A stretch of 64,000 nucleotides of DNA from Mycolicibacter nonchromogenicus. Its GTDB lineage: Bacteria > Actinomycetota > Actinomycetes > Mycobacteriales > Mycobacteriaceae. Both the position numbers and the translations under genes were made by a program. Below the pieces are notes generated by a model that was not told the DNA's origin, ran no database searches, and saw only the letters and a list, made by a program, of their open reading frames with translations. Positions 8,338 through 20,904 of the stretch are shown one piece after another (the first letter of the stretch is position 1; each line of letters begins with the position of its first letter). The stretch is taken from contig NZ_LQPI01000053.1 in the NCBI RefSeq assembly GCF_002101775.1, forward strand, positions 62,001-126,000, given 5' to 3'.

Positions 8338-9102
8338 CTAGCCCCGCACCGTGGACAGCGCCTCGGGCAGCGTGAAGCGACCCGCGTAGAGGGCCTTGCC
8401 CACGATGGCGCCCTCGACGCCGCGACCGACCAGTGTGGCGATGGCCCGCAGGTCGTCCAGGCTCGACACTCCCCCGGAGGCGATCACCGGGGCGTCGGTG
8501 CGGTCGGCGACGGCGCCGAGCAGCTCCAGGTTGGGGCCGCCGAGTGTGCCGTCCTTGGTCACATCGGTGACCACGTAGCGTGAACAGCCTTCTCGGTCAA
8601 GACGTTCCAGAACCGGCCAGAGGTCACCGCCGTCGGTCTCCCAGCCACGGCCCCGCAGCCGGTGGATGCCCTCGGGGTGACTGGGATCGATCTGCACGTC
8701 CAGCCCGACCGCGATCTTCTCGCCGTGTTCGGCGATCGCCCGGGCGCACCACTGCGGGTTCTCCAGGGCCGCTGTGCCCAGGTTCACCCGGGCGCAGCCG
8801 GTGGCCAACGCCGCCGCCAGCGACTCGCCGTCGCGGATGCCACCGGAGAGTTCGACCTTCACGTCAAGGCGCCCAACGACATCGGCAAGCAGTTCGCGGT
8901 TGGATCCGCGCCCGAACGCGGCGTCCAGGTCGACCAGATGGATCCACTCCGCCCCGTCGCGCTGCCAGCCCAGAGCGGCATCCAGCGCCGAACCGTATTC
9001 GGTCTCGCTGCCGGCCTTGCCCTGTACCAGGCGTACCGCACGGCCGTCGACCACGTCGACCGCCGGCAGCAGAACCAACGCGTTGTTCACAGCAGTGCTC
9101 AC
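8338..9102 (-). CDS. hisA: Phosphoribosyl isomerase A (HisA/TrpF dual enzyme)
   Basis: This 254-residue (beta/alpha)8 isomerase converts ProFAR to PRFAR. Its Asp residues in LPAVDVVDG and VTDVTKDGT are the expected acid/base pair. Actinobacterial PriA enzymes also isomerise phosphoribosylanthranilate for tryptophan synthesis. The lack of a trpF near trpE here is compatible with that, but the window shows only one end of the trp operon. The GTG start overlaps the hisH stop as GTGA. The phosphate-binding motifs [12 protein letters not shown] and GAIVGKALY are intact. Confidence 0.95.
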   Translation of the reverse strand: MSTAVNNALVLLPAVDVVDGRAVRLVQGKAGSETEYGSALDAALGWQRDGAEWIHLVDLDAAFGRGSNRELLADVVGRLDVKVELSGGIRDGESLAAALATGCARVNLGTAALENPQWCARAIAEHGEKIAVGLDVQIDPSHPEGIHRLRGRGWETDGGDLWPVLERLDREGCSRYVVTDVTKDGTLGGPNLELLGAVADRTDAPVIASGGVSSLDDLRAIATLVGRGVEGAIVGKALYAGRFTLPEALSTVRG

Positions 9103-9718
9103 AGTGCCTCCACCCAGTTACTCAACAGTGTCGCCCCGGCATCCCCACTCTTTTCGGGGTGAAACTGGGTGGCGGCCAACGGCCCATCCTCGACAGCCGC
9201 CACGAACGGTACCTGATGGGTCGCCCAGGTCACCAAAGCCTCCGGACGGCCCTCCCACCGCTGTGCGGCATAGGAGTGCACGAAGTAGAACCGGGTGTCG
9301 GCGTCCAGACCTGCGAACAGGGTGCTGCCGGGCGCGGCATCGACGAGGTTCCATCCCATGTGCGGGATCACCGGGGCGTCCAGCCGGGTGACCGCCCCCG
9401 GCCACTGGCCGCAACCGGCGGTGTCCACCCCGAACTCGACTCCGTGGGCGAACAGAATCTGCATCCCGACACAGACGCCGAGCACCGGCCGGCCGGCCTG
9501 CACGCGTTCGGCGATGATCTTGTCGCCGTTGACGTTGCGCAGCCCGGCCATGCACGCCGCGTACGCCCCGACCCCGGGCACCAGCAGACCGTCGGCGGCG
9601 GCGGCGGCACCGGCGTCGGCGGTCACCTCCACCTGGGCGCCGACCCGCTGCAGGGCCCGTTGAGCGGAACGCAGGTTACCCGAACCGTAGTCCAGGATCA
9701 CCACTGTGGGAGAGCTGC

Positions 9719-9722
<4 letters not shown>
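9099..9722 (-). CDS. hisH: Imidazole glycerol phosphate synthase, glutamine amidotransferase subunit
   Basis: HisH hydrolyses glutamine and passes ammonia to HisF. The 207-residue class I amidotransferase has the nucleophile C84 in GVCVGMQ and the partner residues H188 and E190 in FHPEKS. The oxyanion region [13 protein letters not shown] is also present. The GTG start overlaps the hisB stop by 4 nt. The hisA-hisH order matches the operon of M. tuberculosis. Confidence 0.96.
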
Positions 9723-12815
<3,093 letters not shown>

Positions 12816-12867
12816 TGTCCCAGAGGGCCCAAGTCAATTTCGCAGCGCCGGGATCACCGCTCGCGGC

Positions 12868-12873
12868 TAGGGT
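12868..12873 (+). promoter_or_regulatory. Candidate -10 box for the 12.9-13.4 kb gene
   Basis: TAGGGT lies in the hisD divergent gap, about 70 nt before the preferred start at 12946. This would give a leadered mRNA. A GTG at 12883 lies nearer the box and no other strong TANNNT hexamer stands out, so the assignment is weak. Confidence 0.3.
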
Positions 12874-12945
12874 GGTGTGCAGTGTGACATCGGCGAACAT
12901 CGATCGCCGTCAGTCGCGTCACCTCCCATGACGAACGGAGTTGCC

Positions 12946-13356
12946 ATGGCGTCCGATCAGGGTTCCGCGGAGCCGTCCACGCTGCCGGCGGTGTTTCCGG
13001 CGTGGCTGGATCGCCTGCAGATCAAGTACGTGAACCCGGTGGTCAAGCCGCTGTCGAAGTTCATTCCCGGCACATCGGTGATCACCCATCGGGGGCGCAA
13101 GTCCGGCAAGCCCTACGAGACGGTGGTCACCACCTACCGCAAAGACAACATGCTCGCGATCGCGCTCGGACACGGCAAGACCGACTGGGTCAAGAACGTC
13201 CTGGCCGCCGGCGAGGCCGACGTCCGGCTGTCGCGCAGGCAGCTGCACGTGGTCAATCCGCGGATCCTGCCCGCCGGGTCGAATGACTCGTCGCTGCCGT
13301 TGTTGCTGCGGGTGCAGAACCGCAAGGTGGCGGTGCTCGTCACCGATATCGCCTGA
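12946..13356 (+). CDS. Deazaflavin (F420)-dependent nitroreductase-family protein
   Basis: This 136-residue protein has the split-barrel fold signature of the Ddn/DUF385 group: SVITHRGRKSGKPYETVV, then ALGHGKTDWVKNVLAAGEADVRL, and a final beta-rich stretch. Members bind F420 and reduce diverse quinones or nitro compounds; some have no known substrate. The ATG at 12946 has GGAG 5 nt upstream and gives the same length as Rv1598c, which holds the same position next to hisD. Longer in-frame starts at 12928 and 12877 lack support. The gene converges with nadC, with 7 bp between them. Confidence 0.8.
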   Translation: MASDQGSAEPSTLPAVFPAWLDRLQIKYVNPVVKPLSKFIPGTSVITHRGRKSGKPYETVVTTYRKDNMLAIALGHGKTDWVKNVLAAGEADVRLSRRQLHVVNPRILPAGSNDSSLPLLLRVQNRKVAVLVTDIA

Positions 13357-13363
13357 GATCGGG

Positions 13364-14221
13364 CTACATGTCCAGGCCGATGTCGAGCACCCGCACCGAA
13401 TGGGTGAGGCCGCCCACGGCCAGGTAGTCGACTCCGGTGGCCGCATAGGCGCCCGCACAGTCCAGGGTGAGCCCCCCGGACGACTCCAGCAGTACCCCGG
13501 GGGCGCGGGCGTCGCGGCGCTGTACCGCCATCTGGGTCTGCCAGACCTCGAAGTTGTCCAGCAGCACCAGCTCAGGGCCCTCGGCGAGCACCTCGTCGAA
13601 CTGCTCGAGCGAATCCACTTCGACCTCGCAGGGCACGTCCGGCGCTGCCGCACGCACTGCCCGCAGCGCTGCTGCCACAGAGCCCGCGGCGGCCACATGG
13701 TTGTCCTTGATCAGGGCGGCGTCGCCCAGCCCCATCCGGTGATTGACCCCGCCGCCGACGCGCACCGCGTACTTCTGCAGCACCCGCAGGCCCGGCAGCG
13801 TCTTGCGGGTGTCGCGGATGCGCGCCGACGTGCCGTCCACCGCGTCGACCCAGGCCGCGGTGGCCGTGGCGATCCCGGACAGATGGCACACCAGGTTGAG
13901 CATGGTGCGTTCGGCGGTCAGCAGGCCGCGGGTGTCGGCCTTGAGGCTCAACACGGGTGCGCCGGCCGAAAGCCGGTCCCCGTCGGCCACCCGGTCCAGC
14001 ACCTGGTAGCCGTCGGCTCCCAGGACCTCGTCGAGCACCAGCAGGGCCAGATCGACCCCGGCGATCACCCCGGGCACCCGAGTGACCATGGCCGCTTCGG
14101 CGGTCACCCCGGCGGGGACCGTGGCAGCGGTGGTGACGTCGGGCCCGTAGCGCAGATCTTCGTCGAGCGCGCGGGCGATGACCTGGCGCGCCTCGGCGAG
14201 TTCGGTGTCGGACAGCATCAC
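13364..14221 (-). CDS. nadC: Nicotinate-nucleotide pyrophosphorylase (quinolinate PRTase)
   Basis: NadC joins quinolinate and PRPP to give nicotinate mononucleotide. The 285-residue protein has RYGPDVTT, the RTMLNLVCHLSGIAT helix, RIRDTRKTLPGLR, GGGVNHRMGLGDAALIKDNH, and the phosphate-binding ESSGGL. The GTG at 14221 overlaps the nadB stop (GTGA). The next codon is an ATG that would give TGATG coupling, so either start is possible. It is the last gene of nadA-nadB-nadC. Confidence 0.96.
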   Translation of the reverse strand: MMLSDTELAEARQVIARALDEDLRYGPDVTTAATVPAGVTAEAAMVTRVPGVIAGVDLALLVLDEVLGADGYQVLDRVADGDRLSAGAPVLSLKADTRGLLTAERTMLNLVCHLSGIATATAAWVDAVDGTSARIRDTRKTLPGLRVLQKYAVRVGGGVNHRMGLGDAALIKDNHVAAAGSVAAALRAVRAAAPDVPCEVEVDSLEQFDEVLAEGPELVLLDNFEVWQTQMAVQRRDARAPGVLLESSGGLTLDCAGAYAATGVDYLAVGGLTHSVRVLDIGLDM

Positions 14222-15804
14222 GATGCGACTCCCGCGGGTGTTTCGAGCGCGACAACTCCGTCGCGCAGCCGGATGGTGGAACTGCGGGCCTGACCGGGGT
14301 CGGTGGCCGGGTAGTCGGCGCGATGGTGGCAGCCCCGGCTTTCGGTGCGAGCCGCCGCCGCAACCGCGATGACCCGGGCGGCCAAGGTCAGTGCGGCGTC
14401 CTCGACACCGGCCCGGTCGGCGAGCCGGCGTGAACCGGCGCCGGCCAGCAGCTCCTGCAGCCGGGCCAGACCGTGCGCGTCGCGGACCACCGAGGCGTTG
14501 CTCGACATCGCGTCCTGCAGCAGCTGTCGGTCCAGCACCGCGCGGTGCACGGGTTCGGACACCGCGGCGTCGGCATGGCCCACTGATGCCGCGTGCGCCG
14601 AGGCGGCGGCGCCCGCGCGGTCACCGACCACCAGACCCTCCAGCAGGCTGTTGGAGGCCAACCGGTTGGCACCGTGCATGCCGGTTCGGGCCACCTCCCC
14701 CGCGGCGAACAGCCCCGGCAGCTCGGTGCGGCCGGTGACGTCGGTGATCACCCCACCGCAGCTGTAATGCGCGCCCGGAACCACCGGAATCGTTTGGCGC
14801 ACCGGGTCGATTCCGGCATCGCGGCAGGCCGCGGTGACGGTCGGGAAGCGTTCTGCGAAGCCGTCGATCCCGCGCGCGTCGAGATAGGCGCACTGGTCGC
14901 CGGATTCGCGCAGGCGCGCGTCGATGGCCCCCGCCACCACATCGCGCGGAGCCAGATCGCCCATCGGATGCACCCCGTCGGTGATCGACGCGCCACGGGC
15001 ATCGATCAGCTTGGCGCCTTCCCCACGCACCGCCTCGGTGATCAGCGGCCTGCGTCCGCCGGTCGCGCTGCCGTTGGATCCGGAGAACAGCATGGTCGGA
15101 TGGAACTGGATGAATTCCAGGTCGCCGACCGCGACGCCGGCCCAGAGCGCCAGGGCCACCCCATCACCGGTCGCGCCACCGGGGTTGGTGGTCGCCCGGT
15201 ACAGGTGGCCGAGGCCGCCGGTCGCCAGCACCACCGACGGGGCGTGGATCACGCCGATTCCGTCGGCGTTGGCCACCAGTACTCCGGTGACGCGCTCGGC
15301 GTCGCGCAGGATCTGCAGCACCATCTGGCCGCAGCGCACATCGAGTTCGGCCGCGGCCTGGTCCAGCGCACGTTGTACTTCGGCCCCGGTGGCGTCGCCG
15401 CCGGCATGAATGATGCGGCGCCGGGAGTGGCCGCCTTCGCGGGTGAGCGCCCAGTTGCCGTCCGAGCCCCGGTCGAACACCGCACCCGCGCCGGCCAGAT
15501 CGCAGACCGCGCGATAGCTGTCGGCCACGATCGAGGTCACTGCGTCGCGGTCACATAGTCCGCCACCCGCGGCCAGCGTGTCGGCGACGTGGGCCTCCAC
15601 CGAGTCGTCGTTGCCCGGCAGCACCACCGCGATCCCGCCCTGGGCGTAGTGCGTGGCCGTTGCCGCCGATCCCGCGGCGGACTTGCTGAGCACCACGACT
15701 GTGCGCCCGGCACGGTGGGCGGCTCGCGCCGCCGCCAGTCCGCCGACACCCGTGCCGATGACGATGACGTCGGCCCGCTGCTGCCAGCTGGGACCAGCGG
15801 TCAC
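14218..15804 (-). CDS. nadB: L-aspartate oxidase
   Basis: NadB oxidises aspartate to iminoaspartate, which NadA condenses with DHAP. The protein is 528 residues from the GTG that overlaps the nadA stop (GTGA). It has the FAD-binding [13 protein letters not shown] near the N-terminus and [11 protein letters not shown]. The flavoprotein segment [17 protein letters not shown], the FHPTMLF substrate loop and [21 protein letters not shown] follow. A longer minus-strand frame reaching 16755 is only a chance read-through of nadA in another frame. Confidence 0.95.
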   Translation of the reverse strand: MTAGPSWQQRADVIVIGTGVGGLAAARAAHRAGRTVVVLSKSAAGSAATATHYAQGGIAVVLPGNDDSVEAHVADTLAAGGGLCDRDAVTSIVADSYRAVCDLAGAGAVFDRGSDGNWALTREGGHSRRRIIHAGGDATGAEVQRALDQAAAELDVRCGQMVLQILRDAERVTGVLVANADGIGVIHAPSVVLATGGLGHLYRATTNPGGATGDGVALALWAGVAVGDLEFIQFHPTMLFSGSNGSATGGRRPLITEAVRGEGAKLIDARGASITDGVHPMGDLAPRDVVAGAIDARLRESGDQCAYLDARGIDGFAERFPTVTAACRDAGIDPVRQTIPVVPGAHYSCGGVITDVTGRTELPGLFAAGEVARTGMHGANRLASNSLLEGLVVGDRAGAAASAHAASVGHADAAVSEPVHRAVLDRQLLQDAMSSNASVVRDAHGLARLQELLAGAGSRRLADRAGVEDAALTLAARVIAVAAAARTESRGCHHRADYPATDPGQARSSTIRLRDGVVALETPAGVAS

Positions 15805-16853
15805 TTGCTGACCGGGACGGAGTGTCCGATCGCGATCATCCGCTGCACGCTGCGGGCCGCCAGGCGTGCCGTCTCGGGGTCGACGTGGATTTCGTCGGCT
15901 CCCTCGGTCAGGCTGCGCAGCAGGGCCGCCGGAGTGATCATCTTCATGTACTTGCAGGCGGCCTTGCGGTTGACCGCCTCGAAGTCGACCTGCGGCGCAG
16001 CCTTGCGCAGCTGGTGGATCATGCCGATCTCGGTGGCGACCAGCACCTTGCGGGCCCCGGTACGCGCCGCCTCCTCGAGCATGCCGCCGGTGGACAGGAT
16101 CTTGACCTGCTCCTCGGGGAAATGGCCCTCGCCGACCAGGTAGAGCGATGACGTCGCGCAACCGCACTCGGGGTGCACGAACAGTTCGGCGTCGGGGTTG
16201 GCGCGCGCCTTCTCGGCGAGCTCGTCGCCGTTGATGGCGGCGTGCACGTGGCACTCGCCGGCCCAGATGTGCAGGTTCTCGCGGCCGGTGACCCGTTTGA
16301 CGTGTTGGCCCAGGAACTGGTCGGGCAGAAACAGCACCTCGCGGTCCGGGTCGATCGCGTTGACCACATCGACGGCGTTCGAGGAGGTGCAGCAGTAGTC
16401 GGTCAGCGCCTTGACCGCCGCGGTGGTGTTCACGTAGGACACCACGACCGCGTCCGGGTATTCGCTGCGCCAGACCTGCAGCTCCTCGGCGGTGATCGAG
16501 TCGGCCAGGGAGCAGCCCGCCCGGGTGTCGGGCAGCAGCACCGTCTTGTCCGGAGACAAGATCTTGGCCGTCTCGGCCATGAAGTGCACCCCGCAGAACA
16601 CGATGGTGTCCTCGTCGGCGGTGGCCGCGACCCGGGCCAGCGCCAGGGAGTCCCCGACGTGGTCGGCAATGTCCTGGATCTCCGGCAGTTGGTAGTTGTG
16701 GGCGAGGATCGTCGCGTTGCGTTCCTTCTTGAGCCGGAGAACCTCGGCCACCCACTCCTCGTCGGGTTCGATTCCGCTGTAGCCGGCCGGCGAGTTCACG
16801 ATGCGGTCGGCCAGGCTGCCTGCCTGAACACCGCGGTCGGTGAGGGTGGTCAT
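15801..16853 (-). CDS. nadA: Quinolinate synthase A
   Basis: NadA is the [4Fe-4S] enzyme that makes quinolinate from iminoaspartate and DHAP. The 350-residue protein has candidate cluster ligands C114 (AGCSLAD), C201 (GECHVH) and C300 (AACKYMK). Their spacing matches the three-Cys pattern of long-form NadA. The ATG at 16853 has AAGGAG 6 nt upstream. It heads nadABC and is divergent from nrtR. A TAGTAT -10 box followed by the NrtR-type palindrome lies just upstream, so repression when NAD metabolites are abundant is the likely control. Confidence 0.96.
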   Translation of the reverse strand: MTTLTDRGVQAGSLADRIVNSPAGYSGIEPDEEWVAEVLRLKKERNATILAHNYQLPEIQDIADHVGDSLALARVAATADEDTIVFCGVHFMAETAKILSPDKTVLLPDTRAGCSLADSITAEELQVWRSEYPDAVVVSYVNTTAAVKALTDYCCTSSNAVDVVNAIDPDREVLFLPDQFLGQHVKRVTGRENLHIWAGECHVHAAINGDELAEKARANPDAELFVHPECGCATSSLYLVGEGHFPEEQVKILSTGGMLEEAARTGARKVLVATEIGMIHQLRKAAPQVDFEAVNRKAACKYMKMITPAALLRSLTEGADEIHVDPETARLAARSVQRMIAIGHSVPVSK

Positions 16854-16875
16854 GAGTGACTCCTTCTCAAAACAG

Positions 16876-16898
16876 GTTTTCGACTTACAATCGAAAAC
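16876..16898. promoter_or_regulatory. NrtR operator palindrome between nadA and nrtR
   Basis: A perfect inverted repeat, GTTTTCGA (16876-16883) and TCGAAAAC (16891-16898), is separated by 7 bp and ends on the base before the nrtR ATG. It covers the -10 region of nrtR and the start region of nadA, the expected place for a repressor of both units. NrtR control of nadABC is established in mycobacteria. The exact site here is read directly from symmetry. Confidence 0.8.
16886..16891 (+). promoter_or_regulatory. Predicted -10 box of nrtR (leaderless)
   Basis: TACAAT ends 7 nt before the nrtR ATG at 16899 and lies inside the palindrome. Occupancy by NrtR would therefore block its own promoter. Confidence 0.6.
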
Positions 16899-17591
16899 AT
16901 GGTTCATACTAGCACCGCGCATGAAGTGCTCACCGTGGTCTTCCAGGTTGGCGGCCTTGACCAGCGCCGTCCCCGCCTCAACGTGCTGTTGTGGGAACGC
17001 GCGCGTGAACCGCAGTCGGGACGCTGGTCGCTGCCCGGCGGCCTGCTGCGCAACGACGAGGATGTGACGGCGTCGGCTCGGCGCCAGCTGGCCGAAAAGG
17101 TCGATCTCCGTGAGATTGCCCACCTTGAGCAGCTCGCTGTGTTCTCCGAACCGGGCCGGGTTCCGGGCGTACGCACCATTGCCTCGACATTTCTGGGCTT
17201 GGTGCCCTCCCCCGCCGACCCGGAGCTGCCCAGCGACACGCACTGGCATCCGGTCGATGATCTGCCGCCGATGGCGTTCGACCACGGCCCGATGGTGGCG
17301 CACGCCCACAGTCGCCTGGTCGCCAAGATGTCGTATACCAACATTGGATTCGGTTTGGCGCCAACGGAATTCATTCTGTCGACGCTGCGCGACATCTACA
17401 GCGTGGTGTTGGGCTACCAAGTCGATGCGACCAATCTTCAGCGAGTGCTGGTTCGCCGCGGGGTGATCACCCGCACCGGTACCACCGCCCGTTCGGGCCG
17501 CAGCGGGGGCCGTCCGGCGGCCCGATATCGGTTCACCGACTCCGAGCTTCGAGTCACCGACGAATTCGCCGCCTTGCGGCCTCCCGGGTGA
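16899..17591 (+). CDS. nrtR: NrtR-type Nudix-related transcriptional repressor of NAD synthesis
   Basis: This 230-residue protein joins an N-terminal Nudix fold (about 10-145) to a C-terminal winged-helix region (about 150-230). It is divergent from nadABC, the hallmark of NrtR. The Nudix box at 48-70 is degenerate: the REUxEExGU core reads RQLAEKVDL, with Q, K and D replacing conserved E, E and G. It is therefore probably a ligand sensor rather than a hydrolase. The ligand in the family is ADP-ribose or another NAD metabolite. The C-terminus is rich in Arg and Gly ([15 protein letters not shown]). It is the positional counterpart of Rv1593c. The ATG is leaderless by promoter spacing. Confidence 0.88.
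   Translation: MVHTSTAHEVLTVVFQVGGLDQRRPRLNVLLWERAREPQSGRWSLPGGLLRNDEDVTASARRQLAEKVDLREIAHLEQLAVFSEPGRVPGVRTIASTFLGLVPSPADPELPSDTHWHPVDDLPPMAFDHGPMVAHAHSRLVAKMSYTNIGFGLAPTEFILSTLRDIYSVVLGYQVDATNLQRVLVRRGVITRTGTTARSGRSGGRPAARYRFTDSELRVTDEFAALRPPG
16906..16911 (-). promoter_or_regulatory. Predicted -10 box of nadABC
   Basis: On the minus strand TAGTAT places the transcription start near 16899, at the edge of the palindrome. This leaves a leader of about 45 nt that includes the AAGGAG ribosome-binding site of nadA. Confidence 0.45.
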
Positions 17592-17633
17592 GTCGACTGG
17601 ATTCTTAATGCCCTCTTAAGCAAGAATGCGGGG

Positions 17634-18971
17634 ATGGACGCCGACAGCCTGGCCCGCGAAACATCTGTCGAGTGGATCGGACAGGCCCCACACCAGACGC
17701 TGCAACACGGCGAACGCCCCCTGCACCCGGCTGACGACCCCTTCTACGAGCCGCCGGCGGGTTTCCAGCACGCCGTGCCCGGCACCGTTCTGCGCTCGCG
17801 CGACGTTGAACTGGCCTTTTTGGGCCTGATCCCGCAAAAGCTACAGGCCACCCAGCTGCTGTATCGCACTGTCGACCGCAACAACGTCCCGCAGGTCACG
17901 GTGACCACCGTGGTGGTGCCCACTGACCGCGATCGGACCCGGGCCTGCCCGATCGTGTCGTATCAGTGCGCCATCGACGCGGTGGACGGCCGGTGCTTCC
18001 CGTCGTTCGCGCTGCGCCGCCGCGCCCGGGCACACGGGTCTTTCACCCAGCTCGAGTTCGTGCTGATCGCCGCCATCCTGTCGCAGGGCTGGGCGGTGTC
18101 GATCCCCGACCATGAGGGCCGCTTCGGCCACTGGGGGGCGCCGCTCGAGCCCGGCTACCACGTGCTCGACGGGCTGCGGGCCGCGCTGGGCACCGAGCGG
18201 CTGGAACTGTCCCCCGAGTCCCCGGTGGGCCTGTGGGGCTATTCCGGCGGCGGTCTGGCCACCGGCTGGGCGGCGGAGGTCTGCGGCGATTACGCCCCCG
18301 AACTCAACATCGTGGGTGCGGTGCTCGGGTCGCCGGTGGGTGACCTCGGGCACACGTTCCTCGGGTTGGACGGGACGTTCTTCTCCGGGTTGCCCGCGGT
18401 GATGATCGCCACCCTGGCGAAGGTCTACCCCGACCTGCAGAAGGTGATCGACGAGCACGCCACCGCCGAGGGCAAGGCTCTGCTGCGTTCACTGGAATCG
18501 ATGACGACGCTCGGCGCCATCATGCGGATGCGCCACAAGTCGCTCGAGAATTTCATCGACCAGCCGCTGCAGGACGTGGTGGAACTCCCTGCGGTGCAAC
18601 ACGTCTTCGACGACACCAAGCTTGGCTTCCATGCGCCGAAACCGCCGGTGCTGATGGTGCAGGCCGTTCACGACCAGGTGATTTCAGTCGTGCACATCGA
18701 CCACTTGGCCGAGGCGTATGAGAACGGCGGCGTGCGGCTGACCTACCATCGCGATCTGCTCAGCGAGCATGCGACGCTGCATCCGCTGTCGGCACCGATG
18801 GTGCTGGACTGGTTGGGTGACCGGTTTGCCAACCGGCCGCTGCCGCAGACCCGGACGAGCCGCGCATGGCCCGCGCTGCTGAACCCCAAGACCTACCTCG
18901 GGCTGTTGCGCCTGGGTGTGGTCGCCGGCCGGGTCATCACCGGCGGGGCGGTACGACGCCTTCCGCTGTGA
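17634..18971 (+). CDS. Secretory-lipase-family (LIP) alpha/beta hydrolase
   Basis: This 445-residue hydrolase has the nucleophile elbow GYSGGG with Ser204 and the LIP-family segments [11 protein letters not shown] and GPxxxYxxGxxxxxGxxDGLRAA-like spacing. Candidate triad partners are the Asp in VHDQVIS and a His in [10 protein letters not shown]. No clear signal peptide is visible, although the family includes exported lipases. The likely orthologue is Rv1592c, which sits between Rv1593c and Rv1591. Substrates would be short acyl esters or triacylglycerol. Its 3' end overlaps the convergent DUF2567 gene by 35 bp. Confidence 0.85.
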   Translation: MDADSLARETSVEWIGQAPHQTLQHGERPLHPADDPFYEPPAGFQHAVPGTVLRSRDVELAFLGLIPQKLQATQLLYRTVDRNNVPQVTVTTVVVPTDRDRTRACPIVSYQCAIDAVDGRCFPSFALRRRARAHGSFTQLEFVLIAAILSQGWAVSIPDHEGRFGHWGAPLEPGYHVLDGLRAALGTERLELSPESPVGLWGYSGGGLATGWAAEVCGDYAPELNIVGAVLGSPVGDLGHTFLGLDGTFFSGLPAVMIATLAKVYPDLQKVIDEHATAEGKALLRSLESMTTLGAIMRMRHKSLENFIDQPLQDVVELPAVQHVFDDTKLGFHAPKPPVLMVQAVHDQVISVVHIDHLAEAYENGGVRLTYHRDLLSEHATLHPLSAPMVLDWLGDRFANRPLPQTRTSRAWPALLNPKTYLGLLRLGVVAGRVITGGAVRRLPL

Positions 18972-19569
18972 CGGCCGGCTGCGGTACCCGGCCGGGTTCG
19001 GGCGGATAGCCGCCGAGGTCATCACGCGTGCTCCAGGTGGCGCACATGCCATACACCAGCGCCGCGATGGTCGCAGGCAACAGCAGCGAGGCCGCGATCT
19101 GTAGCGGCGAGTGCCCGAAGAACACCGGCGGCCCCTCGGCGAAGTAGTACACCCGGTGCTCGGGACTCACCGGTGCGGCGTCGATGTCGACGGAGCCGTA
19201 GCGGCGCTGCACCAGGACCGCGCCGGTCAGCAGCGCCAGTGCTGCCCCGGTGCCCAGCCCCGCCGACAGGCCGGCGATCATGCCCGGCCCCCGATGCGCC
19301 CGCCACTGCCAGGCCAGGGCGGCGGCCACCACCGCCACCGCGCTCAGCAACCCGAGCAGCAGGGACGGCGCGATGAAGAAGTGTTCGGCTTCGTTGCCCA
19401 GATAGGCCTGCACCCGTTCGCCGCTGCGGGTCAGTGCCACCACCCCGTGGATCGGCGGGGCGACCCACGCCCACAGTGCGCCGATCGGCATGCCGGCGAC
19501 CGTCAGTCCGGCGGCGATGGTCAGGTACGCGCGTCCCCGCGTGATCCGCGGGGCGCCGGGAGGCCTCAC
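18937..19569 (-). CDS. DUF2567 membrane protein
   Basis: This 210-residue integral membrane protein has about four hydrophobic helices: near 14-35, 70-90, 102-122 and 160-180. A periplasmic-type segment lies between the first two, and the tail is Pro-rich. The GTG at 19569 overlaps the upstream bsaP stop (GTGA). It is the positional counterpart of Rv1591. Its function is unknown. Co-transcription with bsaP and bioB suggests, but does not prove, a link to biotin metabolism or transport. Confidence 0.8.
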   Translation of the reverse strand: MRPPGAPRITRGRAYLTIAAGLTVAGMPIGALWAWVAPPIHGVVALTRSGERVQAYLGNEAEHFFIAPSLLLGLLSAVAVVAAALAWQWRAHRGPGMIAGLSAGLGTGAALALLTGAVLVQRRYGSVDIDAAPVSPEHRVYYFAEGPPVFFGHSPLQIAASLLLPATIAALVYGMCATWSTRDDLGGYPPEPGRVPQPAVTAEGVVPPRR

Positions 19570-19805
19570 CGCTGCGCGTCCAGTTCGGTCGAGTCCACCA
19601 GGCCGTGCCGCGAACACTTGGCCCACCAGCCGTCAGGCCGGACCTGCACCGTCATCCGGCGCCCGCAGGAGGCACAGAACCGTGGCGGCTCCAGACCCAA
19701 CTGGGCCGCGGTGGGCAGCGACGTGCCGGCCGGATCGTCGATCTGCACGCCGGTGTAGACGTTGTAGACACCGGCTCCCACCGGAACGGGCAGGTCGCGA
19801 ACCAT
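19566..19805 (-). CDS. bsaP: Biotin synthase auxiliary protein BsaP
   Basis: This 79-residue protein has FCASCGRRM and WWAKCSRHG, giving a C44-x2-C47...C64-x2-H67 metal-binding pattern. It corresponds to Rv1590, reported as the auxiliary protein that mycobacterial BioB needs to turn dethiobiotin into biotin. The ATG at 19805 overlaps the bioB stop as TGATG. A GTG one codon earlier is the alternative. The direct downstream position after bioB supports a shared job, probably at BioB's iron-sulfur chemistry. Confidence 0.85.
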   Translation of the reverse strand: MVRDLPVPVGAGVYNVYTGVQIDDPAGTSLPTAAQLGLEPPRFCASCGRRMTVQVRPDGWWAKCSRHGLVDSTELDAQR

Positions 19806-20803
19806 CACAGGGTGGCGTTGAGTGCCTTGATCGGCATCTGCAGGTCGTCGAGAAGTTCCAGGTCGGTCTCGGCCGGCCGGCCCAGGGTGGTCAGGTAGTT
19901 GCCGACGATGATGGCGTTGATGCCGCCCAGGATGCCCTGCTTGGCGCCCAAGTCGCCCAGGGTGATCTCCCGGCCGCCCGCGAAACGCAACATGGTGCGC
20001 GGCAAGGCCAACCGGAACGCGGCGACAGCCCGCAGCGCGTCGGCGGCCGGCAGCACCTCCAAGTCGCCGAAGGGGGTGCCCGGGCGCGGGTTGAGGAAAT
20101 TCAGGGGCACCTCGTCGGGGTTCAGCTCAGCCAGGTCCGCGGCGAACTCCGCGCGCTGCTCCAGCGTCTCGCCCATGCCGAGAATGCCGCCGGAGCACAC
20201 CTCCATGCCGGCATCGGCGACCATGCGCAGCGTGTCCCACCGCTCTTCCCAGGTGTGGGTGGTCACGACATTGGGGAAATGCGATCGGGCGGTCTCCAGG
20301 TTGTGGTTGTAGCGGTGCACGCCCATGGCGGCCAGCTGGTCCACCTGGTCCTGGGTCAGCATGCCCAGCGAACAGGCGATCTGGATGTCGACCTCGTTGC
20401 GGATCGCCTCGATACCCGCGGCGACCTGCGCCAGCAGCCGCTCATCGGGTCCACGTACCGCAGCGACGATGCAGAACTCGGTGGCACCGGTCTTGGCAGT
20501 CTGCTTGGCCGCCTCGACCAGGCTGGGAATGTCCAGCCAAGCGCTGCGCACCGGTGAGGAGAACAGGCCCGACTGCGAGCAGAAGTGGCAATCTTCCGGG
20601 CAGCCACCGGTTTTCAGGCTGATGATGCCCTCGACCTCGACCTCCGGGCCGCACCAACGCATCCGCACCTCGTGGGCCAACGCCAACAGCTCATCGAGGC
20701 GGTCGTCGGGCAGCTGCAGCACTTCGAGAACCTGATCCCGCCGCAATGCCTCGCCGCGCTCGAGTACCTGTTCCCGGGCCAGCGCCAGGATGTCGTCAGT
20801 CAT
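19805..20803 (-). CDS. bioB: Biotin synthase
   Basis: BioB is a radical-SAM enzyme that inserts sulfur into dethiobiotin. The 332-residue protein has the CxxxCxxC cluster motif at C68, C72 and C75 ([10 protein letters not shown]). The SAM/dethiobiotin residues lie in [12 protein letters not shown] and [11 protein letters not shown]. The ATG at 20803 is preceded by GAGGAGGAG 8 nt upstream, which belongs to a MIRU-like repeat. A BioQ operator and TAACCT -10 lie further upstream. It is co-transcribed with bsaP and the DUF2567 gene. Confidence 0.97.
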   Translation of the reverse strand: MTDDILALAREQVLERGEALRRDQVLEVLQLPDDRLDELLALAHEVRMRWCGPEVEVEGIISLKTGGCPEDCHFCSQSGLFSSPVRSAWLDIPSLVEAAKQTAKTGATEFCIVAAVRGPDERLLAQVAAGIEAIRNEVDIQIACSLGMLTQDQVDQLAAMGVHRYNHNLETARSHFPNVVTTHTWEERWDTLRMVADAGMEVCSGGILGMGETLEQRAEFAADLAELNPDEVPLNFLNPRPGTPFGDLEVLPAADALRAVAAFRLALPRTMLRFAGGREITLGDLGAKQGILGGINAIIVGNYLTTLGRPAETDLELLDDLQMPIKALNATL

Positions 20804-20853
20804 GCGCGCCGCTCCTCCTCATCGCTTCGCTTCTGCATCGTCGCCGCCGCGGG
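20804..20853. repeat. MIRU-like interspersed repeat upstream of bioB
   Basis: The 50 bp directly before the bioB ATG read, on the + strand, GCCGCTCCTCCTCATCGCTT followed by CGCTTCTGCATCGTCGCCG. This closely resembles the core of the mycobacterial interspersed repetitive unit as I remember it from M. tuberculosis. As in that family it abuts a start codon, and on the minus strand it supplies the GAGGAGGAG ribosome-binding site. Confidence 0.65.
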
Positions 20854-20876
20854 TCACGCGTGCTCCCCTCAAGACT

Positions 20877-20889
20877 TGAACGGTGTTCA
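20877..20889. promoter_or_regulatory. BioQ operator between bioB and bioQ
   Basis: The palindrome TGAACGGTGTTCA (TGAAC-N3-GTTCA) lies between the divergent bioB and bioQ genes. On the minus strand TAACCT sits directly against it as the bioB -10 box. On the + strand TAGGCT follows 3 nt later as the bioQ -10. One bound repressor would block both promoters. The motif matches the known BioQ-type site. Confidence 0.85.
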
Positions 20890-20892
20890 GGT

Positions 20893-20898
20893 TAGGCT
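20893..20898 (+). promoter_or_regulatory. Predicted -10 box of bioQ (leaderless)
   Basis: TAGGCT ends 6 nt before the GTG at 20905, consistent with a leaderless bioQ mRNA. This supports the GTG as the true start. Confidence 0.6.
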
Positions 20899-20904
20899 AG
20901 CGGG

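Noticed and set aside
14218..16755. Apparent 845-residue protein spanning nadB and nadA
   Set aside because: Only the nadB part is in the coding frame. The upstream part reads through nadA out of frame and is Arg/Gly-rich nonsense. The real nadB starts at the GTG overlapping the nadA stop.
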